A stretch of 64,000 nt of DNA from Aptenodytes patagonicus. Lineage: Eukaryota; Chordata; Aves; Sphenisciformes; Spheniscidae. The notes beneath the pieces were generated by a model that was not told the origin of the DNA, made no database searches, and was given only the letters and a program-made list of their open reading frames with translations. The translations under genes were made by a program, and so were the position numbers. Where the stretch lies: contig NC_134949.1 in assembly GCF_965638725.1 (NCBI RefSeq), positions 121,581,794 through 121,645,793 of the forward strand, read 5' to 3'. Of the stretch, positions 12,501-27,500 are shown one piece after another (the first letter of the stretch is position 1; the number at the start of each line of letters is the position of its first letter).

Positions 12501-15500
12501 CCAGAACTGAGCTTTTCTCGATAGAACACATTCCTCAATCGATGCAACATGCCAAACCTACACCGATCACCAAAGTAAAAAGACAAAAAAAACCCCACCA
12601 GAAGACGTTAACAACGTTTTAACTTTGGACTATAACAGTTAAGCACTGAAGTAACCTGGAATTTTAATCAGCTTTCTAACCTAAAGATTTTTTTAGAACA
12701 AAGATTTGTTAATTTTATTATGACACAAAACTTACAAAGCTGGCTGAGAAACTGAAGGAGAAGGAGCTGAATCTTCTTTCTTTGAATCTTCCACTGCTTC
12801 TGGTTCATCATCATAGTCAAACCGATCTAGCAGCTTCTGAAAGAAATTACATTGAGCCAACTATTTTTTCTGTATCTTATGTAATTGGCAGCCAAAATGT
12901 CCTTATTATCAAAGTCTTACTATATATCTAACAGCTCTGGAATTAAAGACAAGGCTAGAATCAGAGGAGGGGAAAAAAAAAAAAAAAAAAAAAAAATCTA
13001 TATTCTAATACAGAATCAGCAACTGTCCAAAACCAGTTTTATTCAGCTTCAGAAAATGCAACGGCTATAAAAACAGGAAGCCGACCTCCAAACGGAAAGA
13101 GAAGAAACAAAATTTGCATCATTTTTCTCCTAACAAATGGAGGACATCGAGGCATCCATCAAACAGTCTTCCGCTGAACTGAAAAAGTTAAACACAAAGA
13201 AGAAATGAAGACTTACTTTGTCAAATGATGTTTTTTGCTCAGGCGGTGGGAAAGCAGCTTTTTGTTCTGGTGGCTGTGCTGCTGTAGTTTTCAACTGAGC
13301 AGTAATAGCTTGAACCTGAGCCATCACAGTGTTATCTATGACCGGTGACTGGGGTTTTTGAGGCTGTTGAAAAGTCTGAAGAATTTGCTGAAGCTACAAA
13401 AACATATATAGTATTAGGTATATATTCTTATATAAACACATGGTATTGAAAGAGTTGTAGGATATAAATTTTACATCAAACCAGACTATGGCACAGGATG
13501 AACACCATCAACAACCTGACTGAACTATGGAGAACTTTCAGCAAGACCAAAAGTCATTTTTTCAATACTTCAGTGGCAAAATTCAGCAGATCCTAAGATT
13601 TCAGTACTCAGGCCTTTCAACACTGCAAACGTTTAAGAGGACCAAACAATAAAATTCAATATTTTGTTCGATATATTCCGCCTGTTCTTGAAACTTTGTA
13701 ACTGCATCAATTCAGAACTAATTATTTAGGAATATATAACTTAATTATCCCCAAATACCATAATTACTGGATAGAAGGGTCACAGATCATTCAAATACTG
13801 ACACTAACTCTTACAAGTTTTTCACTGAAGACCTTAGGGAGGCTTTTTGTTTTGTTTCAAATCAAGGATATTACTTCCATCATTTTTCCCCTCATTTAAC
13901 ATAAAAACTGAAGTTCGAAGGGAACCAAATATAAACAGGTTACCTGTTGTCCTTGCGTTGTTTGAAACAACTGAGCTACAGCCGCAAAGGCATCAGAACT
14001 GGGCAACTGTGGCACAGTAGGTACTGAGTTAGCAGTAACTTGAGGGGGGTCCGAAGGAACCTTTGCTGGAGGGGGCGGCGAACCTGAGAGTTTCATAGGA
14101 ATTGAGAAAGTGCTACGTTACTCCAAAACATTCATCTTACTCTTCAGTGCATACATCTACTTCCTCAAAACAAGTGTCTATCTACAATATTCTATTTAAC
14201 CCCAAAAGTCCTTTCTAAACTACCCCAAATTGCATATTCTATTCATTTTGCCTTTAACTGCTCCATTCACTGCTCACATCTGCGCATTATATACACCAAG
14301 AAAGAAAACAAGAGAAAAATGGCCTATCTGAAAGCTAGTCCAGCATGGTATTTTAGATCACAACTCAATGTTTATAATTGTACGATTTTAGAAAAGTTAA
14401 GAGAAAAACTATTACTTAAACAGTGTTAAGAAATGCGTATCAATACACTTAAAACGTTAGTTCTGGTTACAAGTTCTGGACTCAATCTTTTGGATGAATA
14501 TTTCAAATCAATCATCTAATGGTTCATTTTAAGAGCAACTGAGTTTCTCTTAATATTTTCTAGCAGTAACTGAACTTTTGCTGAAATGTCTGGTAATAAT
14601 TAAAGGTTTTAAAAAATTATTTCACAAGCAACTCTCTCTTTGATAAGGTTTGTTGACATGCCACTTTTGTACAGGCACAAGCCAAACCTGCATCTGATAG
14701 ATAAATCCTCCTACCATAAAAATAATTTTTACTAATTCTTCCAGGAAAAGACTCCCATTTCCACTGAGCTTTACTAAAACTGAGATCACATTTTAAGACA
14801 TGCTATTAGCTTTGTCCATACATGCAGCTTTCCCATTCTCTTTGCTTTAGATTACAATGGGTTTTTTTAATAAACATTTTGCCAGTACAAAGTAAATTAG
14901 CAGCAATCCCATCAATTCTTACATGCTGTGAGCAAGTAACTATTCTTTAGCAAATATGTTTTAATGGACTACTATAAAACTATACAAGGAGAGACAGTCA
15001 AAAAAACCCCCCACAGATAGAAATATTTTTTAGTTTGAGATACTAAGCAAATGTTTGCCTCACAATACCAACTTCTTTACAGCCATTCATCTGTTTGCAG
15101 TTTAAATAACTAGTGTTGACATGCAGCAAGCAGAGACAAATGTGTTGAATAATATTTTCCCAGAAGTCAGATGCTACATAAAAATACTGCAAAAAGATAC
15201 GTGATTGTTTTTAAATATACATTAACTCCCAAATTATTTCCTATATATATTCAGAAGGATATTTGCTTGCTCAAGAGAGAAAATTTGCATTTCTCTCTCT
15301 CTTTTTTTGGCTAAACAGACTTTGTAGCATTATGAGCTAAACAGATTCTATTTCACATAATGCATTAATATATTTATTATTATTCATTAGCATATTTATT
15401 TCAGGGCCAAATTATCCCCTCTGCTGCATCTGAATAATCTCACTGAAATCAGTAATGCTGTACATGAAAATCTATGCAGAAGGCACCCAACCTGTTAGCT

Positions 15501-18500
15501 ACTAGTGATGAGACAAAGATGGAAATAGTGCCGTGCCCTTGTCGTATCAGAATGAAATTGTATAGCCACCAGTCTGCACTCAAGCTCAGATACTCAGACA
15601 TTCCCTCCCCCTGCCCTGCCATGTCTATAAAACATGTCAATGGGATATGCTTTCCTAAACACCGCTGGAGACAAATTCACTTATGCTAGTGTGCATCACT
15701 ATTTTGTTGTCTGTCACCACACCTCACTCGCTCCGTTACATTTTTTGCCAGTCCTACTCCAACATGCATGAGTGCAATAAATAAGGAGGTTACCAATGCT
15801 AAGTCTGAAACATAGAGTGCAAATTCAAAAAGAAGGCCCTCCGGAGAAAGAGAGAATTGTGGTATGCATAGTCTCATCCACAATCCAGTAACCTCACTAC
15901 CAGCTTTTTATGTGGCATCAAATAGGTCAGTGAAAATACTGTGGGCAGGCTGTCATTACTTTACTCTTTAGGTCAGTGGTTTTCCACCAGTATCCCGTGT
16001 AAAAGCCTACTGCCCGGCATAAATTTACTGTTCAAGAATTTGGATTTGAAACACCAGTTAAAATGTTTCGGGGCTGCATACTGAAAGAGACTGACAGCTG
16101 TTGCTTTCAGATACTAAGTTGATTCAAAGAAAGATGAAGCTCTTAACATGTAAGATCACGCTTTACTTATCCAGATTCTCACATTTAAAAAATGACATCA
16201 GAATTATAAAATTGAGAAACAACAGAAAAATATTTCAGACCAAAAGAAAAAAAACTAAAGATTTTTTTAAGAGGGGACACTGAAGTATCTGTAAGTAAAG
16301 TGTGCACATATGTATGTACATATGCATACACGATATAAATTCCAGCTATTTTCCAAGTGTTCACATTCTGATAATTTCTGAAGTACAGTATCAGCATTTA
16401 TTTACAATGAGTTCAGCTGTTCCACATAATTGTGACAACAAAGTTGAGTTTATTAATATGCTACTGTTGAAACTAATAGTAGGCGCTTTAATGTGAAAGC
16501 AAACAAGCTATTATCATTTGCCCTTTTAAAAGAAGAAGTTATAATGTCATACATACCTTCATTATTAGTAGCATTTTCTGTCATTGGTGCAGTGGCACTA
16601 GTTCCTGCTGCCATATCCAGAAGAGGTTGAATTATTTCAATTTTAAATACTCCATTTTTCTGCCAAAGGTTCAGGACACGGACTATTTTACTCTGTTGAA
16701 ACAAAAGCAAGCATCACCACTAAAAACAGCTTTCCTAGTTCACAAATTCCAAATTCATCTTCTGTACATTGAGACAGAAGGTTTGAACAGTATAGGAGTT
16801 CAACATAATCAAGGCATACCTATTTAACAACCCCTATATTGTCACATAGGTCAGCAAGACCTTTTACGTGGCAAAGATAAAAACTGCCAACTTATTTTAC
16901 CATCTGCTTTAATAAAAAGCAACTTGTGCCATTTTTCTAAAACTATTCTGGCCAGTCAGAAAATCCAGGTTTGGTATACAATAGAGGAAGTCACATCAGC
17001 CCCACCATTTCTTCACAGATGGTCATAAAGGGGTGAAACAAACAACAAATGCGACGAGACAGAGAAAATGAAAGATAAGCTGAAAAACTCTAATGGAGAG
17101 GGGCAATTAGACCATAAAACGCTAGAACAAAGCTTTAAAGTTACATAGAAGATTGTTTGCTTTAATTTTTTTTTTACTAACCCAACTAATTCTATGTTGA
17201 CACCAGAAAACCCATCTCCGTCATTATTCAAAAGATCAGGAATGTAAGTGGAAAACATTCTAACTGATCACTGCAGAAAGATTAAATTAGAACCTCTGAT
17301 TGTCAGCTGTTATTTTAAGCTCGTTTCTTTTTTTAACATTACAAACAATGAAGCTTTCAGGAACAAGCTGGAAATTAGTCTTTCCTTCTTTTGCCCAGTA
17401 TTAAACAATAATATCTAACTAGATGTGCTGCTTCAGTTGGAACATACAAGCAGGTAAAAGTCAGAATACATGTTATATTGACATACCTGTCCTTTTTGTA
17501 TACTTAGTCATCTGATCTGCACACATATACATTTTAAGTACTTCTTATTTCTACTGTAACTGCTAAGAATGAAGCAATTCTGTTCCTTCTTGTTTCAACA
17601 ATAAAATGCCTTACTGTGACTCAGTTATATACACCCATGCAAACCCACCTATACTTTCATAAGCTAAGCGATTAAAGAATTTCACAAAATGTTTTCTACA
17701 ATAATATCAATTAGAGAGAAACCTGAAATGGCTATTGTTAAATAAGATTTTGGTCTGAAAAACAGTTAGCTTTAAAACAGCAGCATTTTTTGGCTTTGGG
17801 TATTCTATCTCTCCAAAAGACTTGAAAATAATATGAAGGCCAGAAAATGAATAAATTCAATACCCTTGTTTTCAGTCACATATTAATCTTACAGAAAGGC
17901 TGTTAAAAAAAAAAAAAAGTAGTATCATTCTCTTTGGATATCATCCATAGTTGTTGTGTATGTGCAGATCAGGTTTTTTGTTTAGGTACTGGAAATTCAT
18001 TAAAGCAAGCATATTATAAGTAGTATTATTCCCCTACTGGAAACTTAATTATTTTCGCAGTGAGAGATCAGGTAGTTCCATAAAGGAAATGGATAGTCTA
18101 ATTCATTTAGATGAACAAAATGGTAACCACAAAAGACAGAAAGAAGAAGGGACTGCTCTATTTCACCAGGGTATTAACCCAGAAGCTCCAGAATATCAGA
18201 TTCAAGGCCTAAAGGTCTAAATGTTCCACATTAGAAAACTACAGAGCATCAAAGCCTTTCAAAAGCTTAGTTAGAAAGTTAGGGAAAAAGTCAGTTACAA
18301 AAAGAGCACTTTGCTCTTACAGTACTACAATTAAGAAAAAGAGCAAGTAGGCAATGTTCTGGAAACCAATTGGCAACTTCTAAAGCACACTTATTTTGGG
18401 AGTCTTTTGAAATTGTTCTGACAGAGGGTATAAAAGCCATCTTCTGTTGGTAGCAACCTGGACCATCATGAATTCAGGATACTTTCTGAGCCTCTGTTCT

Positions 18501-21500
18501 AACAGCAAGTACAGCAAAACTAAGAAAACCGAGGCCTTAAACCAGTCCTGACAATGAACAGCAGCAAGAAAATTCTCAAGTATGGGATTTGTAAAGACTG
18601 AAGAAATCAACACGATGATTTTCTTAGAAAATATTTGGAAGCAGAACTTTCACTGCCTGCAACACTGGAGCGTCTCCTATAACACTTTCTTTTTGTGGGA
18701 GACACCACCTTCCATAGTAAGTTTTCCTGAAGGAGCCTCAAGAAGAAAAGTTTTGGCATAGTCACACACACTGTTGAAGTGTCTGCGTAGGCAAAACAAA
18801 ACTGATGAAGTTAGGCAAAATAAATATTTTAACTAGAACTTTCATTTAACTATCACCTTTGATAATCTTTCTGGGCATGTTTTACTATTTCATATAACAA
18901 CATTCATTACCATGGACATAGAGAATCACCAAGTTAACTTTCACGTAAGTGGAAACACCAAGATTGCACTGTTATCAATTCACAACAACACTTGAGAAAT
19001 TATAGTTGTACCTTGTCTTCAGATGGACAGAGATACAAATACTGGAATGTGGCAGTAATATTTTTAGAGAATCTTGGCCCAAAAACATCTTTGTCCGTTC
19101 CAAACTGATGACGAGACTGACGAACAATAGAGTCAATAACGTACAATCCAGGGACTTTATATTCAGGTTTGCACTGAAAACATAAAAATATTTTCCATTA
19201 TGCAGTGATACTATGCATTCACCTTAGATCCTTACACAAAATCTATACTTAGTATACTAGGGTAGAAAAAAAAAAAGTTAAATTCTTTTATGTAGAATTC
19301 TCTTAGTGCTTTACTTTTGTTTTGTTTATAGAAATGGAAAAGAAAGGAGAAAAACATGCTTTCACATTTGGGACAGAGTAAATATACCTGGATAGCTTGA
19401 AGCAGCCTTTATCTTCTCAATCACTGCTTTTAAAGAACCTTTAGCTTGACAACATGTAACCACAACGACAGGTCTACTACATTACAGTACAGACTGTCAC
19501 AACTCTGCTTTCAAGCTACCTCACACTCAATGCACTGAACTACTTCCACCAAGACTATTCTCCAGAATTTAATGCAAAGTCCTTCTCCTTGGAGGTCTCT
19601 GAAGGACTTTGAATGAAAAAAGAGTATTTTCCTGTTCACTCAGAGGAACTTACTCTAGGCAGCATGACAGTTTGGTTTTAGTGAGTATTACATTCTAGCC
19701 TGTTGTTCTACATGCCTAGGCAAGCATGGAAACTATTTTCTGAAAATATTTATTATCTTAGCCAGTGAAAATTAATTTGAAGTTCAGTACCTCCAGTTTC
19801 CTCCCCAGTTGCTGGATAGAGGAGGAAGGGGGAATTTCACAATATTTTTTTTTTCTCCCCTTCTTAATGTACTACGGAAAACTAAAATGAGGAGAAGATA
19901 CAGACAAAGAGATACCAAAAATGTATAAAATCCTAACAAAACAGAATTTCCTCCCTCAATACCTGAATAACAGAAGCCTTTTTGATTATTTAGTAGCATT
20001 ATTAATAATATTTAGTAACAGATGCAGACAATATCTTTACCAGTAGATTATTTTTTACTTTTTACCTTTTTGATAAATTTCTCTACGATCTGGACAACAT
20101 GCTTGTAGAGCTGGAAAATAAACACATAAATTAATTTATCATCTACTCAACAGTGGCGCATCATTTTAGAAGTATTTCAACTCTTTGCTTACTACCATTT
20201 AGGAAAGACTACAAAATATTGTAGTCACATTCTAAAAAGAAGTATGTTATCAAGCTAAGTCTATCAAGCACAGAGAAAAAGATTTCATGGGGGGAACACA
20301 CAGAAACAAGCCATCCTTTCTGTCAGAAGTGAGTCAGTGTGTACACAAAAGACATACTGCTTCTAGAGTATTAGTGAGAGCTTTCTGGATTTACTTTCTA
20401 AGCAAGTCCGCTATGTTTTAATATGCTAAGGTGCAGTTGCATCCTGCAACATTTAAAATTTTATTACATAGAAATCACAACACCCTAGTGGGTATAGCAT
20501 TAAAAAGCAACGATTCAAAAAAATCAAGCTGGCATTATGCTACTAGTCTAAAACCAAGAGATGATATTCACCACCCACTTGTTTCTAGGTAACATTCTTA
20601 ATGCGAACTAGAATAAAACATCTATGAAGCTAAGACTGGGAAATCCAGAGTTGCATTTACTTATAAGTAAAATAATAAAACGTTGCTACTGTTACAGTTT
20701 CATATTTGTTCTATTATACTTTACCTTAATAGCTTTAATGGCAGCTTTTGTGATGAGAATCATTTTTGCTCGGGAAATAGGAGGTTTCATCTCCATCAGT
20801 GAAAAGAGCTAAACAGAGAAAACAAATATTAAAGATGTATTCTGAAGTTTAAGCAGTTAACCAAAAAGACAACATTTCAAACTACTGATTGATTACTGAC
20901 ATTCCACACTGTATCGCTACAACGCTGGCTGGCCCTTGAAACAAAGAGACTAACAGGAAGATCTTTCTAGGCAATGTTCAAAGCTGTCTTCCTTGTGAAC
21001 TAACCCATACTCACTGATCTACCAGATTTTGATAAGGCTGCTGTCAAAGTTCCATTTGTGTCGAAAAATTAGTATCTGCTAACTTATGGTACAGACACTG
21101 CTAACTTACGGTATGGGAACTTGCTATTTTACAAAAACAATATAAAACAGAAATAACTGCAGCTTGATTTATATTAGCCTGAGTATCTACTTACCAAAGA
21201 GAAATATTAGGATGGCCCTACAGATAACTAGACTGACATAATCCTATAGTCTTAAAATAATGTGCATGAAAGTATGACAACTTTCATCCATCAAGGCAAT
21301 CAAATCAATACTAAGTTGTCAAATTATCCTGCTATATACAGGCATTGCAAGTGTCTTTAATGGAGATGTTTACCATTTTGTTTGCTATGACCACACCATA
21401 TTATTATTAAAATTAACTGCACCAACTGTTTTGGCGAATCCTCTGCTCTATTCTCCATACTAATGTCACCCAGTGGAAAAGTTAATTCCTCAAGGACAAA

Positions 21501-24500
21501 GTTTTCAGAAGTTACTAGTCTTTACAGATGACAGTTTGAGGCATTCTGTGAACCCGACTTAGAGAATAATTCTGATCTCGTTTCTATAAACATAGCCCAG
21601 GCACACTATTTCAAAGAGTTTTAATCATATCAGAAGTTAAGAAGAGTGCTATTCTGTTAAGACCATTAAGCACAAAAAGGGATTCTGCGGTGCTAGATTT
21701 AAATACTCTTTTTTTTTTTCCGAAGTCTGAATTCACAGAAAGCATATTCTATATTCAAAACATGTAGGATACAGGTAGGACATTCAGCTCTTCAAATCTG
21801 AAAGTGTGACTCTACGCAAAAAAACCCCAAACTTCATTTTCACAAATAGCATCACCATGACTTACATCTCATGTGTGAGGAAATTTATTACAAAACACTT
21901 TCAAAAAGCCTTCAACCTAGGCATTCAGAAAAGACACCGCTCTGTCTTCCAGTATTCACCGTAACTCTGAAAACAAGTATTAGCTTCACATTTCAGAAAG
22001 GGAGAGAAACTAAAACTTGCACACAGAACTGTCAGAGCTGATGAAACATCTGTGAAGGGCTGAACACAGAAAGCTGAGGGAAGAGGGATACATTTTCCGC
22101 AGGACCCCAGCACCACCTGAACAGCATGACATTCTTCCTGTACTTTGCTTCCTGTGGAGCATTTTAAGAGAGTAGGGAAATAAGGGATTTGGGGAGGTTT
22201 GTTTTTAAATAACAGTCCTACAGCCTGGCACTCATAAGCATGCATGCACATACACCAGTAAGACACCAAAATCCAGTGCACATTTCACCCCCTTCCAGAC
22301 CACTCTGCCTACTCTGGATCGACAGTGAATTCTATATATTCCATAAGCTGCTGTTGTAATTTCACATCGTAAAACAACCAGTTGCAAAAACTACACCGTA
22401 TGCTACACTATGTTTTTATGGCGTACTGGGCACACTTCTGTTCTACTAGTCATTAGACCTGAAAGCATAATCCACATTGGCTTGTCAGGACCATTCGCTC
22501 TTCTCCAATCTTCCTTCCCATCTTCCAAGCAGAAAGAGAAGCCAGGACATCCCGGTACTATTTTTTAATTCCTCCTTCTATATCACAGCTCATGGTTAGG
22601 TGCTCTGCTTCGTTAAATATTATTTTCTATCCTTCCCATAACCTTAACTTCCTATTTAAGCTGTGGTTTACTAAAGGTAGGATCATTACATTGTCATGAT
22701 TTGTCCAGTACAAAAAACCATGGAGATCTTCAACATTTCCTACACACACATAATCATTTTTACCTTGAAATATTACCCACAAATCATAGAAAAAATGGTT
22801 TTGCATTACATAATTTGATTTTGCTCTTCACAATAAAGAAAACATAGCCCTTGAATACTAGCCAAAAACGTAATCAATTATTTGCCACAAAGCAAAATAG
22901 AAGAATAAAAGTACCTTCAGTTGACAGTGTAATGGAAAGTAAGATGTCATTTAAAATTTTATCTCTTATTTTTCTGTTAATTCAAAGTTCCAAGATACTT
23001 GTGAAGTGACCAACTTAAACAGATTTATCCATTGTCTCAGTTAAGGAAAAAAACAATGCAGAAGATAAAAAAATTTGGCCAAGTATTTACAGGCAAGTAA
23101 AGTGATAACAAGACTTTCAGCAATACAAAATGAAAGCCTTACACCAATAAAATACAAAGACTAGGCAAGAAGGTATTTACTTTCTTAATTCAATTCCTAT
23201 TCCAGGAGATATGAAAGAAGAAAAATTGTCCCTCAAGACAGTGGTAGCCAGATACCTTTTCCAACACCGACATCAAGTCAAGACCATGACTTTCCATTAC
23301 TAATCTCCATAAAAGGTAAGTTCTAGTGGCAGAATGTTTGATTTTCAAGGCCATTCAAGCAGTAAGACATACTTCAGCTAACATCCCTGCTTGCTGAGAA
23401 ATCACAGTATGGACAAATAAAAACTGTCAGATAAAAGACAGAAGGAGAGAGGTGTCTGTGAGTTGACTTGTTTTTTTAATATAGTTCTTTAGAATAAGTG
23501 CAAATACACTTGATGAACAAAGTCAGTGCTATTATTAAAACTCAGGAAAATCTGTTTTAAGAGGTAATGAAAGACAAAAATTTCCAAAACCCAACACCCA
23601 CAAACAAACCACCAGAAGGCTTGAAAAATGAGATGGAGGAGGAAAAAAGGAGCCAACATTAAGACAGGCACTCCATATCCTTTCCTTTACACGCCAAGAA
23701 GCAACTGGTCCTCCAGAAAAAGAAGCCAGTCCCATATAACGAACAAAGAAACCAGTGTGAAAGCAGCACTTCAGCGTTCGTATTTCAGGAACACAACCTG
23801 AGAGAACCAGGAAACTGGGAGATCTCATAGCAGGACAGAAGATGACAATAAACACGTGGCAGCAAAAAACCTAAGTGTCTTAAAAGGTATCCCAACAATG
23901 ACCTTGCAACCAGTGGCAGGGGGTGGGGGAGAGGGAAAAAGAAAAACCCCAAGGAGGAAGAAACTGCCAAAGGGCAGGAAAAGGGAAATCAGCTAGATGC
24001 ACTGAAGTAGCCAGGGAGGATGCAATAAAGAATATGGTAGCTTGGAGAAGTCATTAATTAAAGAACACGAGAGGCTGAAACTTAGGCTAATAAGGCAGGA
24101 ATAAACAAGAGCTTTGGAGGAACAGGATTGAGCAGATCACTGTAAATTGTTCCTTTGCTGTTACAGCTGGGCAGCAGCAACAAAAACATACTAAAAGCAA
24201 TGAGGTCAGTACACACGGATAGTTCCAGCTCAGGATGAACTACAGCTGAAATATGCATCAAATTGAGATGCAAATATTTTTATATATAAATACAGATGCA
24301 CACATACATATATATACACACAGATATGTATATGCATATATATGTGTGTGTGTGTATATATATATATGTATTCTGCCCTCTCTTCACACACACCCCCATC
24401 ACTATCTCTTGGAATAGCGCATCAAAACTTTGTTGCCTTTTTAATTTTCGTAAGATTTTAGAATACCAAATGACTGTTTTAAAGCTGATTTTTATTTAAT

Positions 24501-27500
24501 TTTCAGTATCATAGTTACACGTGTCAAAACCATGTTTTAAAGACGGGTAAATCTAACAACCTTACTAGTTCCTCATGGATTTTCACTGTTAGAAGGGGAA
24601 ACTGTTCAGTAACACACCTATGTACTTTACATTTGCATATGTTCAATTAGACTTGCATCTTCTTTCATACTCATTTCCCAAACCAATATATGAAAAAAGC
24701 CCCTATTTTCAGAGGACCGTCCCTCCAATAATACATCTAATTCCTCAAAGGGCACCATGATCAGCTCAAGAAACAACCTAGACACAAAAACTTAACACTT
24801 TATTTAAAATATAAAAGAAACGTGATAGATGTAACAAAGGCAATGATAATTTGCAGCTTGAGAGTGTTTCCAATGTACTGCCTCACAACAGGAGCCTGTC
24901 CCTGGAATGCTCTACCCTGTAAAGCTTGACCTGCTAGAAATGAATTGCTGCTGTTACCGACCGTAACTGGATGTTTGGAGAAAAAAAACAGCTCCTAGTT
25001 GTTTCCTACCTTCCCTCCCCATATAGTGACACCACTGGCTAAAGAAAAAAGCAGTTTAGCTCTGCCTTTATTTCTACTGCCCACTGCCCCCAATCCATTC
25101 ATTTGGCAACGAAAACCACCCAGGGTATCCCATTCACTGGGATGGGGGGGGGTACCATAGGGTGAGAGACAGCAGGGGAAAAGAGGTGAAGTGAAACTTT
25201 ATTTTTACATAAGAACTAATTAATCCAAGGACTATTCAAGAATTGTATCTTTATTCAGTTTGATAATTTCAGTAGTTTAAGAATTGTCTCCTGCTGTCTG
25301 CGTGAATTCTTCACACACAAGGAAAAACTACTGTAGAAAAAACTAGTAGAAAGGCTTAGCCACAAAATGTTATCAAAATCATTAAGGCAAAGGTCATAAG
25401 AAAAACTTTCCTATTTCAGTTATAATAGTCTCACCTGTTGAAAGTAGTATGAAAAAACCACACTTTTGTTTTACACAAGCTCTAGCTTAGGATACAATTT
25501 CAATCTAAGAATTTCCAAACATTTCTAGAACCTCCCTCCCTGTATTTGGAAGTTTGTGCACTGTAGCTGCACGTTTTTAAAAGCACCATGTTTTTTAAAG
25601 GAATCATTTCGCTGTTGCTCTGCATCAACTGGATAGAAGCAGCACAGATAGAAGTGTGATCTACAGAAAGAAACACAGTGTTTAGTGATTAGTGGAATAT
25701 TGAGTGCTCAGGTCATTTTTACAATACTCTCGTTCAATCTTCCTTTCTCCAATTTTCAGAGCAGTCTAACACACCCTCAACAATTTCATCAAGTCTTATG
25801 TGTCCAAGAACATTTCTGTAAGCAGACTCCATACACACATATGACACAGTCAGTACTCTACATTCACTCATTATTTTTTTGAAGGTATTTTATTTATGCA
25901 TTTAGAAACCACCCGATACAGCCAAACTACAAGTCACTTATAGACATACAATTGTACTTATTTGTTCATGTGCCCACAGAAAAAAAAGGATGATGGAAGA
26001 CGTGACTAACAAGCACAGATACCATACTTACTATTTTGTTAACAAAACACCATTACTATTAATGCATGATCAGATCTTTAAAAGGTCAGATGTTTTAAAA
26101 AATACACACGGGTCCAAAGAAAATCTGTTAGCCACATACATTTTCCTTCCTCTATAAAACTCATTGCTTCCTTTCCTCTTCAGGTCCCCATTCTTCCTTG
26201 AGCTACTAAGAAAAGGAGAAAGATAATGATGTCTACTAAACTTCTGTTGCTAAGCTGTGTCTCGGAGGATCAATGCAAGTTTTAAATTCTTGACCATCAG
26301 CTGTGAAGCATACCAAGCATTAGGTGCTGCTGAAGGTAAGAGACCACCATAAAATTCATGGCTGTCAGGCTACATTCTTTGGAAAATACTGAGATTTAAA
26401 CTTGACCAGATATGAACCCCGGGCAATGAAGCCAAATAGTAAGCATCAACTAAGCTATTTCTGTGGCCTAGAAAGACCATTCACAAATTCTGAACCACTG
26501 GGCAGAAACATCTTTACAAAAGACACTCGCATGAAAATGACATCATAAAAGTAAACCGAATAGAATTTTGTTTTCTACACAAATGTTTTTGAAATTTATC
26601 TGCTTCTTTGGATCAGTGCGATGCTCGTTAAGTCCAGCATGTCTCCTGGAAAGCTGTTCATCTCATTTCTTCTCTTATCAAGAATCTCTACTAGAATGCC
26701 ACAGCTTTCAATATTCCTGCAAACAGTTCAGACCAGAAGCAATAGACACAGCTCTTTCAGGATCACAGCGATGATGACCCTTCAATTACCGTGACACAGT
26801 CATAAAAGCAATAAAGCAACTTCCATCCCGAAAGAGCTGCACACTACTTCTGCAATAATTTCAGTCCAGGTCTCACAGTTTAAAAAAGGCACTAAATTCA
26901 CTCTAAAACTCCAGTATAACTCTCCTATCTTTCTCTCCCTCTACCCCATCCAAACAGCATTTGAACTGCTGCTTAAGAACTCTCCCAAGACATGTGGGAG
27001 GCAGCACTGACTTAAAAAAAAACACCTATTGCACCTACTGGAATACGGGAATCATTTCAGGCAGTTACAACAGGTAGCAGCTTTCACCGTTTTCTTAAAG
27101 AGACAAAGGGTGCCAAAACGCACAAAAGACTACGTTAATCTTTCCTGCAACCACAGATATTGGTAGTTGTGTCCTTGCTGCTTTGCCATACAACAGAGGG
27201 AATCTAACTGGGGTTCATGAGTTCCAGTAGCTGCTGAAGAACCACTGTGAAGGATATCCTGCTAACCTCTATTTATAGGACCTGGGGAGGGGAGGGGAAG
27301 GACAGGGAGCAACACATTGTAATAGAACATGCAAAATGAAGTCTTACCAATAGCATAAGATAGCTGTACTAGCTCAAAAATACAACTGTCCAGTTCACTG
27401 AATATGGATAAATAGTAAAGAAGAACGCTGCAGCTCTAACTTTAAAGAAACAGCCCACAAAATATCTATCCTGTTTGTGATCTAGGCACGCTTAAGTGGG

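Larger units (their letters stand above)
12837..13943 (-). other. SCAF4: SCAF4 introns 7 and 6, flanking exon 7
   Basis: Introns of 380 and 550 bp around the exon at 13217-13393. Intron 7 contains an A24 run at 12973-12996, which is T24 on the transcribed strand about 137 bases upstream of exon 8. Confidence 0.88.
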
